DNA of 64,000 nucleotides from Liriodendron chinense (GCA_003013855.2 PVNU02001303.1:124001-188000); one strand, 5' to 3'. Positions 44,990-56,775 are shown, numbered from the stretch's first letter. The notes: generated from the sequence alone by a model not told the origin. Program-made: numbers and translations.

Positions 44990-45460
44990 ACAGATTAACT
45001 GAGTCGACTCTTTGGGGTCTACCGTAGTTTATGTATTCTATCCACGCGGTCCATTCGTTTTATCAGACAATTTTAGGGCTTTAATCTAAAATTGAAGCAT
45101 ATCCAAATCACAATTGGACCACACCACTTGGAAACAGTGTGAATTGAATGTCTACTGTTGAAAATTTCTCAGAGGCTACAGAAGTTTTGGATCAAGCTGA
45201 TATTTGTGTTTTCCTTTCATCCAAATCTATGTCACCTTATGAGCACGTTGAATCAAAAATAAACATCATTGTGCGCCTTAGCAAGGTTTCAATAGTAAAA
45301 GTCATTATTACCACCTTTTCCTGTTGTGTGGTGCATTTGAGCTTTAATATTCTTCAATTTTGACTTCAACTCTTTAAATGAGCTGGAAAAACAGATGGCC
45401 GGCGCGTATAAACCACATACATTCAAAGTTGGCCAATAGAGTTTACTCCGTAACTCAGTA
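44990..45460. repeat. Foldback element (AACTGAGT ends), second copy in A
   Basis: Same family as 43384-43862. The counterpart in copy B (56085-56454) has lost about 90 bp from the centre. Confidence 0.7.
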
Positions 45461-45582
45461 GCCAATCCGATTTCCAAGGAGCTCCCCGTGTGAAAAAAAA
45501 GGAAATAAAAAATACAAATCGATTTTTTATTACTAGAATGAAAGCGGATTGCTTCGACCCGTTCGGACATAGGAACTGGCAG

Positions 45583-46450
45583 ATCTGTGTGGGGCCCCAC
45601 CGTTGTTAAGGTCATACAGACCTGGATGGGAAGAAAACACAAATATCAGCTCGGTCCAAAACTTCTTGGGGCCACAAGCCTGGTCCACGCTGAAGGCAGC
45701 ATGTTGGACACGCTGCCCAGCAGTGGCCCACCTCGTGGGGCCCACCATGCCCATCCGTCCATCCATTTTCCTATATCATTTCAGGGCATGGGCCCAAAAA
45801 TGAACCAGATACAAGTCTCATGTGGGCCACACCATCTGTAACGGTGGAGAAATGATGTCCACCGTTGAAACCTTCCTAAGGCCACATGATGTTTATATGC
45901 CACCCAGACCTGTGGCACAGGTCCGGGTGAAGGGGATAACACAAATATCAGCCTTATCAAGACCTTTTATAACCCATGTGGGTCCACGCTGCAGGCACTG
46001 TCCAGCAGGTGGCCCACCCTGTGGGTCCCATCGTGATGTATATGTCTTATCCGCGTTGCCCATCTGTTTTTCCATGTCATTTTAGGACGTGACCCAAAAA
46101 TGAGATCGTGGGAGACGGTGGTCATGAATACCCACCATTGAAATTTTCTTGGGACCAATGTAATGTTTATTGCCACATCCAGCTAGAGGCCATGGGGGCC
46201 ACCGTGGGATATTTATTCTAACCACACTGCCCATCCATCTTGACATCCCATGAAATGTGTGGGGCCCGATGTTGGATGGGTCACATTTAGGAAAATAGTG
46301 GTGACCGAATGCCTACCACTAAAACGTCCAAGGGCCTATTGTAATGTGTACTTGCCATCCAACTTACCGGTAGGGCCCACTATGGATCTCACTTTGGGAA
46401 CTTGTGAGGATCGTCACGGATTGACGCCGTGATGCACATGATCTATCCGT
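45583..46450. repeat. Tandem series of GGCCCACC-family repeat pieces
   Basis: GGGGCCCACCATGCCCATCC, GTGGGTCCCATCGTGATGTA and GGTAGGGCCCACTATGG mark at least three degenerate head-to-tail pieces. No gene. Confidence 0.65.
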
Positions 46451-47914
46451 GTCTATTTGTTAGATCTTCTTAGTATACAAATCATATGATGGACCAATTC
46501 AAGTCTCAAGTGGGCCATGTCACGTAGACTTTTCTATTATTAGTATGACCTTCTATTCAGATCAAACTCTATGTATATTCGACCATTTGAGGTTAATTAT
46601 CACATGATACGTTTGAAACATGCTAGTATACTTAGCTTGGTAGGTCACACTGATAATATGCTTAGTGTAATGAATATCATGACTATTCATTTGTGCATAC
46701 GCATCATATGTATGCCGGACTATAGATGATGTTGATTATAGCATATGCTTTACGGCTTGAGATACTTAGGGGACCCGTATGAGATAGGGTCACCCCACAT
46801 GATCGCGCGGTATGCGCAGATTTGGTGCATATAACTTTGATAGTATAACTCATGCATCTCGCATTATGTATGTCACGATCAGATTCACACCCCAGCGGCA
46901 TCGGGGTTGTAGCTACCACAATCACATCGTGGATGGTAGAAATGGACATCAGAAATATGTTCTAGCACTTGGGCGCTAAAGATGTCCTTGGGTGAAAGTT
47001 TCTAAACCCTGTGGTACCAATAGGATGTTCCAATGTCTAGACCAAGTGAATCTATGAGCACACAAGGGCCAAATACCAGTAGGCCACGTTTCCCACTGTG
47101 TCAGGGTCGGTTGGAAAAGGGGTGTGACCTTACCCGTCCGGGTGCAGAGGGCTATATACTAGGTTGAGTCTGACCAGCTCGTGAATGGGTTCGCTATCAA
47201 TGAGCCGGGTGAATTTTCTTGTATGACATTGACGAGGCGGATAGTGAGGTCTCTTCCACTCGCTTGGTTATACGCGCGATGGGCGGCAACCAATGTCAGG
47301 AGTGTACTAGACCCCGGTGATGTCCCAGTTGTAAACCGTATGATATATGGCAGTTGAGGATTGACATGCGCACATTGCATCTTTAGCATATGACACTCGG
47401 CCATATAGGCCCCTTGCATTGCATAGCCTTGGGATGGCTAATAGCATTCATAGACTTGGTAGTGTAGCCTTCCATCATTTTCGCTTACTCTAATATCTGT
47501 ATACCTGTCTTATGCATTGTGTACACACTACGCACTCTCTAAACTTCATAGGAAGCTTATATATGCAAGTTGTTTACGTGCAGGACATGCTATAGCGCGA
47601 CAACAGTGAGACAGGGGCGCGCATTTGATCTTTCAGCTTTTTAGTTATGCATTGTATTTTCCTTTTTACAACACCGTACTCAAAAGATTATCTTAGTGGA
47701 TATGTGATGTGATACTTTTTGGTTTGGTACACTTGTAGTTATGCTCATCTATAAAGAAAAAAATTTACCCTGAAAACCCTCATTGTGGGATCCCAGGATC
47801 GGAACCTGGCTTATGGAAGCTAGGAGCCGAGAATGGAGTACTACGGAGGCTGTCGACACCGAATTCAGTGGCCGAAAATTTAGTGAGCCCGATCTCCAAA
47901 TTTGGGGCGTGACA
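46451..47914 (-). mobile_element. Ty3/gypsy LTR-like sequence (TGTCACGCCCC start), solo or truncated
   Basis: The plus strand ends GGGGCGTGACA at 47914, so the minus strand starts TGTCACGCCCC, a start I associate with Del/Tekay-type LTRs; TGGGATCCCAGGATCGGAACC just inside (47787) fits the same pattern. The body is about 1.4 kb of moderately GC-rich unique sequence without ORFs. The left boundary, PBS and TSD were not found, so both extent and class are uncertain. Confidence 0.45.
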
Positions 47915-47939
47915 CATGAAGTGTATTACACGTCCAAGG

Positions 47940-47988
47940 TGAGAGAGAGAAAGAAAAAGAGAGAGAGAAAGAGAAAGAGAGAGAGGAA
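47940..47988. repeat. GA-rich microsatellite
   Basis: GAGAGAGAGAAAGAAAAAGA-type run of about 48 bases. Confidence 0.9.
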
Positions 47989-47991
47989 GCT

Positions 47992-48360
47992 TGTTGGTAG
48001 ATGAGGCTTTGCTCACAAAGGTGATTCACAGTGCAACGACGTCTCGGCTCTTCAACGTCCTCGTGCTCAGGTGAGATCTCTCAGTTTCTAATTTTTTTTA
48101 TTGTTATCCATCGCTGCGTGGGTGAAGAAGGTTTGATCCAAACGGTGTGTGCTTGTGATCGAGGTTGTAACGGTTTTGCTTGATAGTGGATTGTTGATCT
48201 GGACGAGGTCCCGTGGTTTTTACCTCTTTAAGGGTTCTCCATGTAAAAGTCTATTGCTTCATGTGGTTGATGATTTGATTTAGTTTATTGCTTTATCACA
48301 ACCCATAATTCTAGTAGTTTGGGGGGCGAGATCCTAAGGTTTTGCAAAACGCACCCAACA
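47992..48360 (+). mobile_element. Copia-like LTR fragment
   Basis: The part 48170-48260 (ATAGTGGATTGTTGATCTGG, CCCGTGGTTTTTACC, TCCATGTAAAAG) matches the 3' part of the solo LTR at 221-818, and the piece ends in CACCCAACA. A TGTTGGTAG at 47992 could be the start, but there is no target duplication (AAGCT versus ATATT), so it may be truncated. Confidence 0.5.
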
Positions 48361-48389
48361 ATATTATTTTATAAGTTTTCAATGGCCAT

Positions 48390-48722
48390 TACCATGGTGA
48401 ATTTTCCATTCCCCATCTAGACAACATCTCTAGGAGGATTGGCATTAGCCCCCTGTTTTGGCCTAAAAACAATTTATGGATGGCGCCCTAGTTGATGGAT
48501 GTTGCCGATATCACCATCAATTCCCCCAGGAAATGAGATTGGATCTATTGCTTTTGTCTTGGAGGTATGTATCTAAGGTGGTGGAATTGCAATAAGTATG
48601 CAAGGGAATTGAATGGAATGTATTTAGGAAGGACTGGGAAAATGGACCGTGGGAATTAAGAGATCATGGAAGTGGAGGTGGAGACTGTTGCCTCGATGGG
48701 GAATGGGAAATTCACCATATAT
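48390..48722. repeat. MITE-like inverted repeat (about 333 bp)
   Basis: Left arm ACCATGGTGAATTTTCCATT and right arm GGGAATGGGAAATTCACCAT pair over about 28 bases. The interior also contains GGAATTGAATGGAATG-like repeats. The TSD is not resolved. Confidence 0.6.
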
Positions 48723-49177
48723 ACCTGCCCATTAAAACCTTCGTGATCGTGTATAGGGCCCACCGAGATGTGGTTCACACATCCAACCCATCCATTGCGT
48801 GTGTCCCACTCGTATGAGGGGTCACAACATGTTTCAGTCTCATCCAAAACTCATGTAAGCCCCACCAAGTGATTTTAGATGTTATAGGCATGTTATATTT
48901 CCCGGCTATATCTACATGTTGTGCAGATCAAAAGAAAGAATTTAGTAACATAACAGTCCACCCCTGCACACCATACATCTGGTGGGTCCCACCTGTGTAG
49001 ATGACTTGGCCAAAATTTTCAGGCCAGTCCACTCATTAGCATTTTTCCATTTTTTTCCTTTTTTTAAACCTCGGAATGTTTTAAACATTTGAAGCCCAAC
49101 TTACGGTCGACCTAACTGATTTTCACCCAGGACATCTACAAGGTGGGGCCCACCTAATTAGGTGGATCAATATCCTA
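48723..49177. other. Intron-like flank of the copy B F-box relic
   Basis: 48920-49170 matches 7905-8270 downstream of the F-box head at 8.35-9.27 kb. A GGGCCCACC repeat piece lies at 48745-48880. No FBD exon was found here. Confidence 0.55.
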
Positions 49178-49189
49178 CAAACGCTTGTA

Positions 49190-50182
49190 GAGGTTTCTGT
49201 GGAACAAATGAAAACTGTTAAGAATTTCGTAGAAGAGTAGGAATGAACACATACCCCAAGTGAGAGATTACACAATGTCAGAATCTTAACATATTCAAGA
49301 TGGTGCAGAACAGTAATCCAATCAAAACAATAAGCATCCCTACATATACCATTGACAAGGACATCCACCAAGCTCAAATTGTTCTCGAAAGAGATGGCAA
49401 TAAAATCACCATAGAAACAGAATGACCGGAGGTTCGGAGCAAAAATCTCAATCTTTCCGGCACCCCGACAGTCGACCACTGTTAAGTTCTTAAGTGGCAG
49501 ATCTGGAGCAGAAACCTTGATACAAGCCAAACCATGACAATCCCTTAATTAAACTCAATTCCTCTAGAAGGGGGCAATTTGAAAGCATGCTTTCAAGCAG
49601 TGCATCTGTAACTTTAACAAGTCTTAGGTGGAGCATTTTGAGATAGGGGCAACCTTTGAAATTCAACGGCAGGGAGAAATTGCAGCGACTAAAATTTAAA
49701 TGGGTTATAGAATCACAACTAAAGATGGAGTTAAGAAATTTAGTAGGCAGACGTTCAAATGCCCAAAAATTTAAATGGGTTATAAAATCATATATAGTTT
49801 TGACTCCTTTTGCTACTGCAAATTCGACCCATTTCTCAGCATCTGATAGATATCAATTGCCAGGATTAAGCAAGAGCTGAACGTTAACGTCTGAATCTCC
49901 TTGGCTTTGTGTCGTTGTAGATATCGGTTGACAGTAGCCACGAATTCTTCTTGCGAATTCCACACCGAAATCGAGAGAAGTGGCATAAGCCCAGATGGAT
50001 TTCCACAAGTTTCTCCATCTCCTTGACAAAATGCTTGTTCTTACCATGAATTTGATCGGCATCAAAGAAATGATGTAATGAAGGATAGCATCTGGTAGTC
50101 GGCTGATTCTGTCATTGGTTTTCTCCATTGCTTTCTTTCTATGAAACTGATGCCAACTCACTGCACTCGAAGGATTCACCAT
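49190..50182 (-). pseudogene. F-box/LRR gene relic, duplication copy B, multiply broken
   Basis: From ATG at 50182: F-box ([28 protein letters not shown]), then the same 14-nt deletion as copy A (about 49955). A private 5-nt insertion near 49885 brings the frame back, and it then stops at TGA 49853-49855, where copy A has CGA. A further private 4-nt TTAA insertion (about 49550) shifts the frame before the last LRR part (APDLPLKNLTVVDCRGAGKI ... DWITVLHHLEYVKILTLCN), which ends at a GTATGT donor near 49256. There is no FBD exon. The shared deletion shows the gene was already dead when the segment duplicated. Confidence 0.85.
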
Positions 50183-50289
50183 TTAGTTCCTCTTACTTTC
50201 GTCCTGATTATACGGTGTGGATTGAAATAGTTCGGTCCAATCGCGCTGTAGAGATCAACGGCCGTTATGCAACCCTTTGTTCATGGCCA

Positions 50290-52974
50290 TGATAGCCGAG
50301 ACAAACCAAGAATATGAAGAATTCTCCTTCTGATCTTGTATATTGATTTAAACTCAAAATGAGTTTATTTATAGAGGTATACAACCTTAGCAATTAAGGA
50401 CTAAACAATTAAGGACTTAGGAACTAAGTGACTTGGGAACCAAGTGACTTAGTAAGGAAGGGAAACTAGCTATCAACCCCCCTCAAACTGATGTGGGAAA
50501 TCAACCAACAATAGTTTGTGCACCGAGGCATAGTACCATATAAAATGATGGACTTCTGTTAGATGGAGATCAGATGAACCTCAACACAGATGTCATTACT
50601 GACTCAAAGGAGTGATTTTAAAATTGAGGGGAAAAAAACCCTCTACATTTGCAGTGTCTTCAAGATGCGGTACTAAAGACGATGGCCAAAGACGTAGTGC
50701 GCCAAAGACGATGGTTGGAGGTGCAGTGGACTGAAGACGCAGTGCACCGGAGATGCAGATGATTACCAGAGATGTAGTGTTTGTAGATGATGGCCAGAGA
50801 CGCAGTGAACCGAAGACGAGGGTACCGGAAGAGAAGATGCGTGATAGAGACGAGACACGAGCCTGAATATTACGAAGAGAAGGTACCGGAAGAGCAGATG
50901 TGTGACAGAGATGCATGTACTGGAAGAACAGATGCGTGACAGAGACGTAGTGTGGCAAAACAGTGGAATGTATATTAGGAGGTTTGCTGACACCTCCAAC
51001 ACCTACCCTCAAGTTCAGGCTATATACCAAATGCCCAAATATTGAAAATACTAAAAATACCGATGTCCAGGACTTGACCACCGAACTTGAACACTGAATG
51101 CGCCTAATCTGAAGGTGCTGAAAGATCCAAAAGGGTTTTGGCCCTGGATCAAGGTGTTGTTGAGAAAAACAGCAAGGCCAGATGCATATGGTGATGAATC
51201 TGGTCGTTGCCCTTGAGAAGTGATGACAACATTTGTTATGACATCAACAGATGGCTGAACTTGAACGACATATATTCTTGGAAGAAGAAACCCTAAGGGG
51301 TGGAAGAGCCCAGAACAGTAGATCCCAGCAATAGGAGGTTGTATGTAGTAGGAACCATCCATTCGACAGATGGCTGTCCGTTTGACGCACAGGGCCTGAT
51401 TCACATGCAGGGTAGGATCTGAAACAAGTCCTGATTTCAGTAAAGACAGGTCCGGATCTGATCAATAGTCAGGGCCTGGATCTAATCAAGAACGTATGGG
51501 GCATATGTATGGATCTAATCGGATATGAGGTTGCTATATTGAGTGCGGCAACAGAGGCGCGTCAACAACTTGGGTTGAATCTGGGATTGCCGGATCTAGG
51601 GCTGCAAATCTGGATTTAGACGGGAGCGTCTACAAGGGACGGTTGCTATCTGGAGATGATGAAGTATGAAAGCCACTCGAGATGTGGCAGCTGCTGAGAA
51701 GATATCTTCTCTTCTGGGCTAGCGACTGGTTTAGATGATGGCCAGGCGAGATTCGATATGTGACAGACACACGATTGTCAAATGTTGCAGAGATAGCATT
51801 GGGACTGCGGGAGTGGTGCGATACCAAGGCGCTGGAGTAGCCGGAGTCCAAAAGTAGTGGACAACAGTCCTACTAACTGGGTGGTGACAGAGACCACAAC
51901 TTTTGGAGGCCCATTGATCAATGGATTAGATCAACCCACTCTGATCTCAGGGGAATATGGATGAGCGTGATCCAGAGAGTACCATATCAGAGTAAATCCC
52001 CAAAAGGAGGGGGCGTGAATCTCAAAGATTTAAGAGATGTGTAGGAACAGAGATTTGCAAAACGAGCAAAAGGTGCACTAGTTGCTGGAGCACATGACAA
52101 TGGTGCAAGGATTTCTGGTGTGAGGGCTGCCGACCGAGTGGAGGGCTGGAGAAGATGACGTGTGCATGCAGAGGCGAAAATGGGTTTGAGGTGTGCAGCT
52201 TACGGATGATATTGAGCGAATAACTAGGTTGCCATAAAAGATGCCACAGAGGTAGCGCTGAGGGGTTTTCACAGGAAAAAGCTGGTGTTGTTCGTGGGTG
52301 AAGTGTAGGGATGAAGATGGTCAACAACAACGTCGGGTCTGAATGGGATTCTAATAGATCTGGAATGGGTTTCCGACAGATCTGGAATGAAACAACAGTA
52401 ATAGCGATGACAGAGGTGGCCAGGATTCTAGCAATGGGGGGTACCGGCAAGGGTAGTGAGGGCGCAGGATTGGGCGAAGGATGAAGGATTGGACAGTGAA
52501 GGTGTAGGGCAGAGGGTTTTCCAGATTTGAGTGTCGTAATGGCGGCTGCAATCGTCGATATATAGACGATACCAGAGATGCGGTTTTGAGATACCAATAG
52601 GATTTGGTGTTTGCAGCTGTGAAGATGGGGTTTGGGAATGAGGCCGATTAATGTTATCAGAGATGGAGCTGCGGACGTAATGAGAGATCAAGGATCGGAT
52701 GATCTGGACGATAACCACATCTCATCCAAGGGTGGATGAGGTGGCCTTAGATCAGACCCGCTCTGATACCATGATAGCCGAGACAAACTAAGAATATGGA
52801 GAATTCTCCTTCTGATCTTGTACATTGATTTAAACCTAAAATGGGTTTATTTATAGAGGTATATAACCTTAGCAATTAAGGACCTAGGACCCAAGTGACT
52901 TTGGAACCAAATAACTTAGGAACTAAGTGACTTGGGAACCAAGTGACTTCGTAAGGAAGGGAAACTAGCTATCA
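50290..52974 (-). mobile_element. Non-autonomous LTR element (LARD/large TRIM type), copy B, 2.7 kb
   Basis: LTRs at 50290-50475 and 52772-52974, TSD GGCCA at 50285-50289 and 52975-52979. The minus-strand PBS (52760-52771) is TGGTATCAGAGC, a perfect match to the common initiator-tRNA-Met PBS. The PPT is a G-run at 50476-50483 with one interruption. It occupies the same site as the copy A element, so it was duplicated with the segment and does not represent a second insertion. The interior has no gag or pol; the 191-codon ORF (52022-52597, minus) parallels the 160-codon one in copy A, without a recognisable domain. Confidence 0.88.
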
Positions 52975-52979
52975 GGCCA

Positions 52980-53679
52980 TGTGGTCGTAAGGAGGGAGAG
53001 GAGAAAAGCCCTAAATTGTCGGGTACTAGTATTCCTGATGAAAAAGACATGCTGGCTGCATGCATGTGCCACACGTGGCAACATGCATGCACCCCACTTG
53101 TCATACATGTTGGGAGTGGCGGACGCTGTTTGGCTAGTGACCTACCACCAGCCAGCTAGCTGGTGTGAAAGTTTTGTGGGCCCCACCATGATGTATGTGT
53201 TTTATCCATGCCATCCATCCATATTTCCAGCTCATTTTAGGGTATGAGCCAAAAAATGAGGCAAATCGAAATCTCAAGTGGACCACACCACAGGAAAATA
53301 ATTAATTAGCTTTGATTGAATCTCCACCATAAAAAACTTCCTAGGGCCAACTGTAATGTTTATTTGCAACCTTCATTCATCCGTGGCAGTAGGTGGACAC
53401 CCTCCCGGGCGGGGATTTCTTGCGACAGGAAGTTCCTGCGGTGGGAACCTAGGTGGGGCCCACCATTATGTTTGTGAAAAATTGAGCATGTCTATCCGTT
53501 TTGTGAGCTCATTTTAGAACATGCGAAGAAAACCTAGATCCAAGACTCAAGTTGGTGTTGTCTTCTCTTCATGAGATATCTAAAAAAAAGAAAAAATCTG
53601 GTAGAACACATGGGGTGCATCTAATAGTTGAGTCAACCTGGTTTTTGGGACATCTCATTTTTATGGTGAAAGAACCTTA
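52980..53679. other. F-box upstream flank and GGCCCACC repeats, copy B
   Basis: Matches 40834-41561. No gene. Confidence 0.5.
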
Positions 53680-53882
53680 GGGCCATTTGGATGGGAGTAA
53701 ATGGAGGTGAATGGGTGAAATTGGAAATAAATGAGGGTAAATGAGATTTTGGGTGCGTTTGGATGGAAGTAAATAGAGGTAAATGGGATGAAATGGGAGT
53801 AAATGTATATGTAAATGAATTGGAAGTAAATGGGGTGAAATGCCATTTTGAGCTCCCTTTGAGAGTGGACATGTAAACAAAT
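53680..53882. mobile_element. Left arm of the PIF/Harbinger-like MITE, truncated
   Basis: Begins TTA|GGGCCATTTGGATGGGAGTA as in copy A but breaks off at AAATG (about 53879), where copy A continues for 1.44 kb more. The right terminal repeat is absent. Confidence 0.8.
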
Positions 53883-54045
53883 GAGCATTTTCGTTCGAAA
53901 AAAGCCAAACAATGCCAGAAGGCAAGATAAAAAAAATACTTTTAATAAAGGGGCTAACATAATAATGATGTCACTAATCAAGGGCTTTATCAACTAATAT
54001 CACCTACGGTCAGGCGAACTTTTGTCTCCGGAAGGCGCACGTACT

Positions 54046-54562
54046 GGGGAGCGACTGCCAGTGACCTCGGGCACAGATATCTCTGTGCCCGGAGCTGTGT
54101 GGGGCTCATAAAGATGTGCATTACAAATCGACTCCATCCATCTGTTTTGAAAGACCACAATAGTACAGGATTATAAACATCACAAAGATCCAATACTCAG
54201 GTGGGCCACACCAACAAAACAGTGGGAACACCAACGTCCACCATTGAAACCTTCCTGGAACTGACCATAATGTTTATATGCCATCCAAACCGTTCAAAGA
54301 ATTATTAACACTCAGATAAACTATAGGAATAAATATCATTGTGATGCAAAACTTTTGTCACCGCTAAGTGTTCAATACACACGCATTCGTGTGGTATGGC
54401 CCACCTGAGTATTGGATATGTGTGATGTTTATAATCCTGTACTATTGTGGTCTTTCAAAACAGATGGACGGAGTGGATTTGTAATGGACATCTTTATGGG
54501 CCCCACACAGCTCCAGGCACAGAGAAATCTCTGTGCCCAGGGTCACAGGCAATCCGCTCCCC
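54046..54562. mobile_element. Foldback MITE, 517 bp, private to copy B
   Basis: Starts GGGGAGCGACTGCCAGTGAC and ends GTCACAGGCAATCCGCTCCCC. Inverted arms of roughly 150 bp each pair along their whole length (CACAGATATCTCTGTGCC / GGCACAGAGAAATCTCTGTG). It is flanked by ACGTACT (54039-54045) and ACATACT (54563-54569), an imperfect 7-bp duplication. The uninterrupted ACGTACT occurs at 43365-43371 in copy A. No transposase. Confidence 0.85.
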
Positions 54563-54579
54563 ACATACTGAAAGCGGCA

Positions 54580-55046
54580 TACTGATTAATTGAGTAAACT
54601 TTGTGGGTTCTTATACTATGATTTATGTATTCTATCCACTCCGTCCATCCATTTCACCAAATAATTTTAGGGCTTGAGCCTAAAATTGAAGCATATTCAA
54701 ATCAAAAGTGGACCACACCACTTGAAACAGTGTGAATTGAATATCTATTGTTGAAAATTTCTTGGGGGCTATAGAAGTTTTGGATCAAGTTGAATATTTG
54801 TGTTTTCCCTCCATCCACGTATGTGTCATCTGATGAACAGGTTGGATGACAAATAAACATCAGTGTGAACCCTAGTAAGGTTTCAATGGTGGAAATCATT
54901 ATTCCCACTTTTTCTTTGGTGTGGTCCAATTGAGCTTTGGATATTCTTCAGTTTTGGGCTCAATCTTTTAAATGAGCTGTAAAATCATATGGACGGCATG
55001 GATAAACCACATCCATTCACAGTGGGCCCAACAGAGTTTACTCAGT
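54580..55046. repeat. Foldback element (TACTGAGTAAACT ends), copy B
   Basis: Counterpart of 43384-43862 with the same arms and a slightly different centre. Confidence 0.75.
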
Positions 55047-55138
55047 AGCATAAGTGTGTGGAGTATTTTGGTACTTGTTTCAGTATTAAAAAAGAGAAAA
55101 GAAAATAGAAAATACAAATCGATTTTTTATTACTAAAC

Positions 55139-55485
55139 TGGAAGCGGATTGCTTCTGACCCTGTTCGGACGTAACAAGGAACTGGCAGATCTATGTGGGG
55201 TCCACCACGATATATCTGTTTATCCAGGCTGTGCATCTCTTTTCTCAGATCACATTATAGTATGAGCCAAAAAATTGAGCAGATCCAACAGTCTAGTGGA
55301 CCACACCAGAAATGACTATTGCATTTGAAGCTTTGTGCATTTAATGCAACCCAAGCTTTTACTATTTGGCGTTAGACTACCAGGGATGAACGGCATGGAT
55401 AAATAGATACATAATGGTGGGACCCACATAGATCCACCTGTTCATTGCTTCGTACGGACGGGATCGGATGCAGTCCGCTTCCTAG
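55139..55485. repeat. Foldback element with AGCGGATTGC ends, copy B
   Basis: Counterpart of 43953-44313. Confidence 0.75.
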
Positions 55486-55605
55486 TATACTCCTCTCAAG
55501 TCATTGGCGTGTCTCGCCTGCTAGCCCAGCTGAAGACGCCTTGGCGCTAGCAGTGAAGGTGCTTTGAATGACTAACCAAAAAAATAATTAAATAAAAAGT
55601 CATCA

Positions 55606-55991
55606 CGACTCGCGGATACAGACTCGACTCACGTACGTGGGATCCACGCCACCGGGAATGGTGAGGATGGGAACGCCCACCATTGAAACCTTCTTGAAAA
55701 CACGGAAGGTTTTTATCAGCCCTCCGCCGTCCGTCTCAGAAAGTTTCAATGATCTCTGTTTCCTTCCGTACTGTCCCCTTGTGTGGCCCACTCGAATTAT
55801 GATGGCCTTCTTTTGGGCACACGTGTGGGATCCTATCCGTCTTTGCGTGTATGAATGAATCCTAACCTCCATACGAAGGCGGGCCACCTGATAGCCGGAC
55901 AAGTCTCTCTTCTGGAAGAATGAGAGGGAAGTTGAGGACCACTTGATGAATGGCCTGGATATCATGTACGTGAGTCAAGTCTGTACATGCG
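55606..55991. repeat. Foldback element with CGACTCACGTACGT arms, copy B
   Basis: Counterpart of 44439-44900, about 75 bp shorter in the right half. Confidence 0.7.
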
Positions 55992-56084
55992 GGTATGCAG
56001 GGCTAACGTAACAATGTGTGACTTACACGGTAGACCCAGGAAGCTCTGTTTTGGAAGGCCTACCGATCTGGAAACCGATTGCGT

Positions 56085-56454
56085 ACAGATTAACTGAGTA
56101 AACTTTTTGGGGTCTACCGTAATATATCTATTCTATCCACTCCGTCCATTCATTTTATCAGATAATTTTAGGGCTTTAATCTAAAATTGAAGCATATCCA
56201 AATCATAAGTGGACCACACCACGGGAAACAGTGTGAATTGAATGTCTACTGTTGAAAAGGTTGGATCACAAATAAACATCATTGTGCGCCCTAGCATGGT
56301 TTCAATAGTGGAAGTCATTATTCCCACCTTTACCTGTGTTGTGGTGCACTTGAGCTTTGGATATTCTTCAATTTTGAATTCAACCCTTTACAAACTGCGT
56401 GTATAAACCACATACATTCAAAGTGGCCAATAGAGTTTACTCAGTAACTCAGTA
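56085..56454. repeat. Foldback element (AACTGAGT ends), copy B, centre-deleted
   Basis: Counterpart of 44990-45460; the sequence jumps from CTACTGTTGAAAA to GGTTGGATCACAAATAAACA. Confidence 0.7.
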
Positions 56455-56532
56455 GCCAATTCGATTTCCACGGAGCTCGCCGTGTGGAAAAAAGAAAATA
56501 GAAAATACAAATCGATATTTTATTACTAAAAT

Positions 56533-56775
56533 GGAAGCGGATTGCGTCCGACCCGTTCGGACATAGGAACTGGGTGGGCCATTATAATATATTCATTTAT
56601 CCACGCCGTCAATCCCTTTTCTTACATCCTATTATGGTATGAATAAAAAAATGAGGAGAATCCAAACGTTTTAGTGTACTACACGAGAAATGACTACAGA
56701 CGCAATGGATAAACCGATACATAACGGTGGCCACACACAGATCTGCCCCTTGCTCGTACAACGCAATCCGCTTCC
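56533..56775. repeat. Foldback element with GGAAGCGGATTGC ends
   Basis: Starts GGAAGCGGATTGCGTCCGAC and ends AACGCAATCCGCTTCC, the same terminal motif as 43953, 55139 and 54046. It marks the right limit of the segmental duplication. Confidence 0.72.

Larger units (their letters stand above)
37012..45582. repeat. Segmental duplication, copy A
   Basis: Collinear with 49178-56572: F-box head, LTR element, upstream F-box flank, PIF-like MITE, four foldback elements. Identity by eye is high throughout. Copy A keeps about 1.44 kb (41767-43204) missing from B and lacks the 517-bp MITE at 54046. Confidence 0.85.
49178..56572. repeat. Segmental duplication, copy B
   Basis: Collinear partner of 37012-45582. 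Private changes: MITE 54046-54562, loss of about 1.44 kb at about 53883, several single-base and small indel lesions in the F-box relic, and a centre deletion in the foldback element at 56085. Confidence 0.85.

Noticed and set aside
47992..48360. Complete solo copia LTR
   Set aside because: The 3' part matches, but no target duplication supports the proposed ends, so it is reported only as a fragment.
50290..52974. Independent second insertion of the small LTR element
   Set aside because: Same TSD and same site relative to the F-box start as copy A; explained by segmental duplication.
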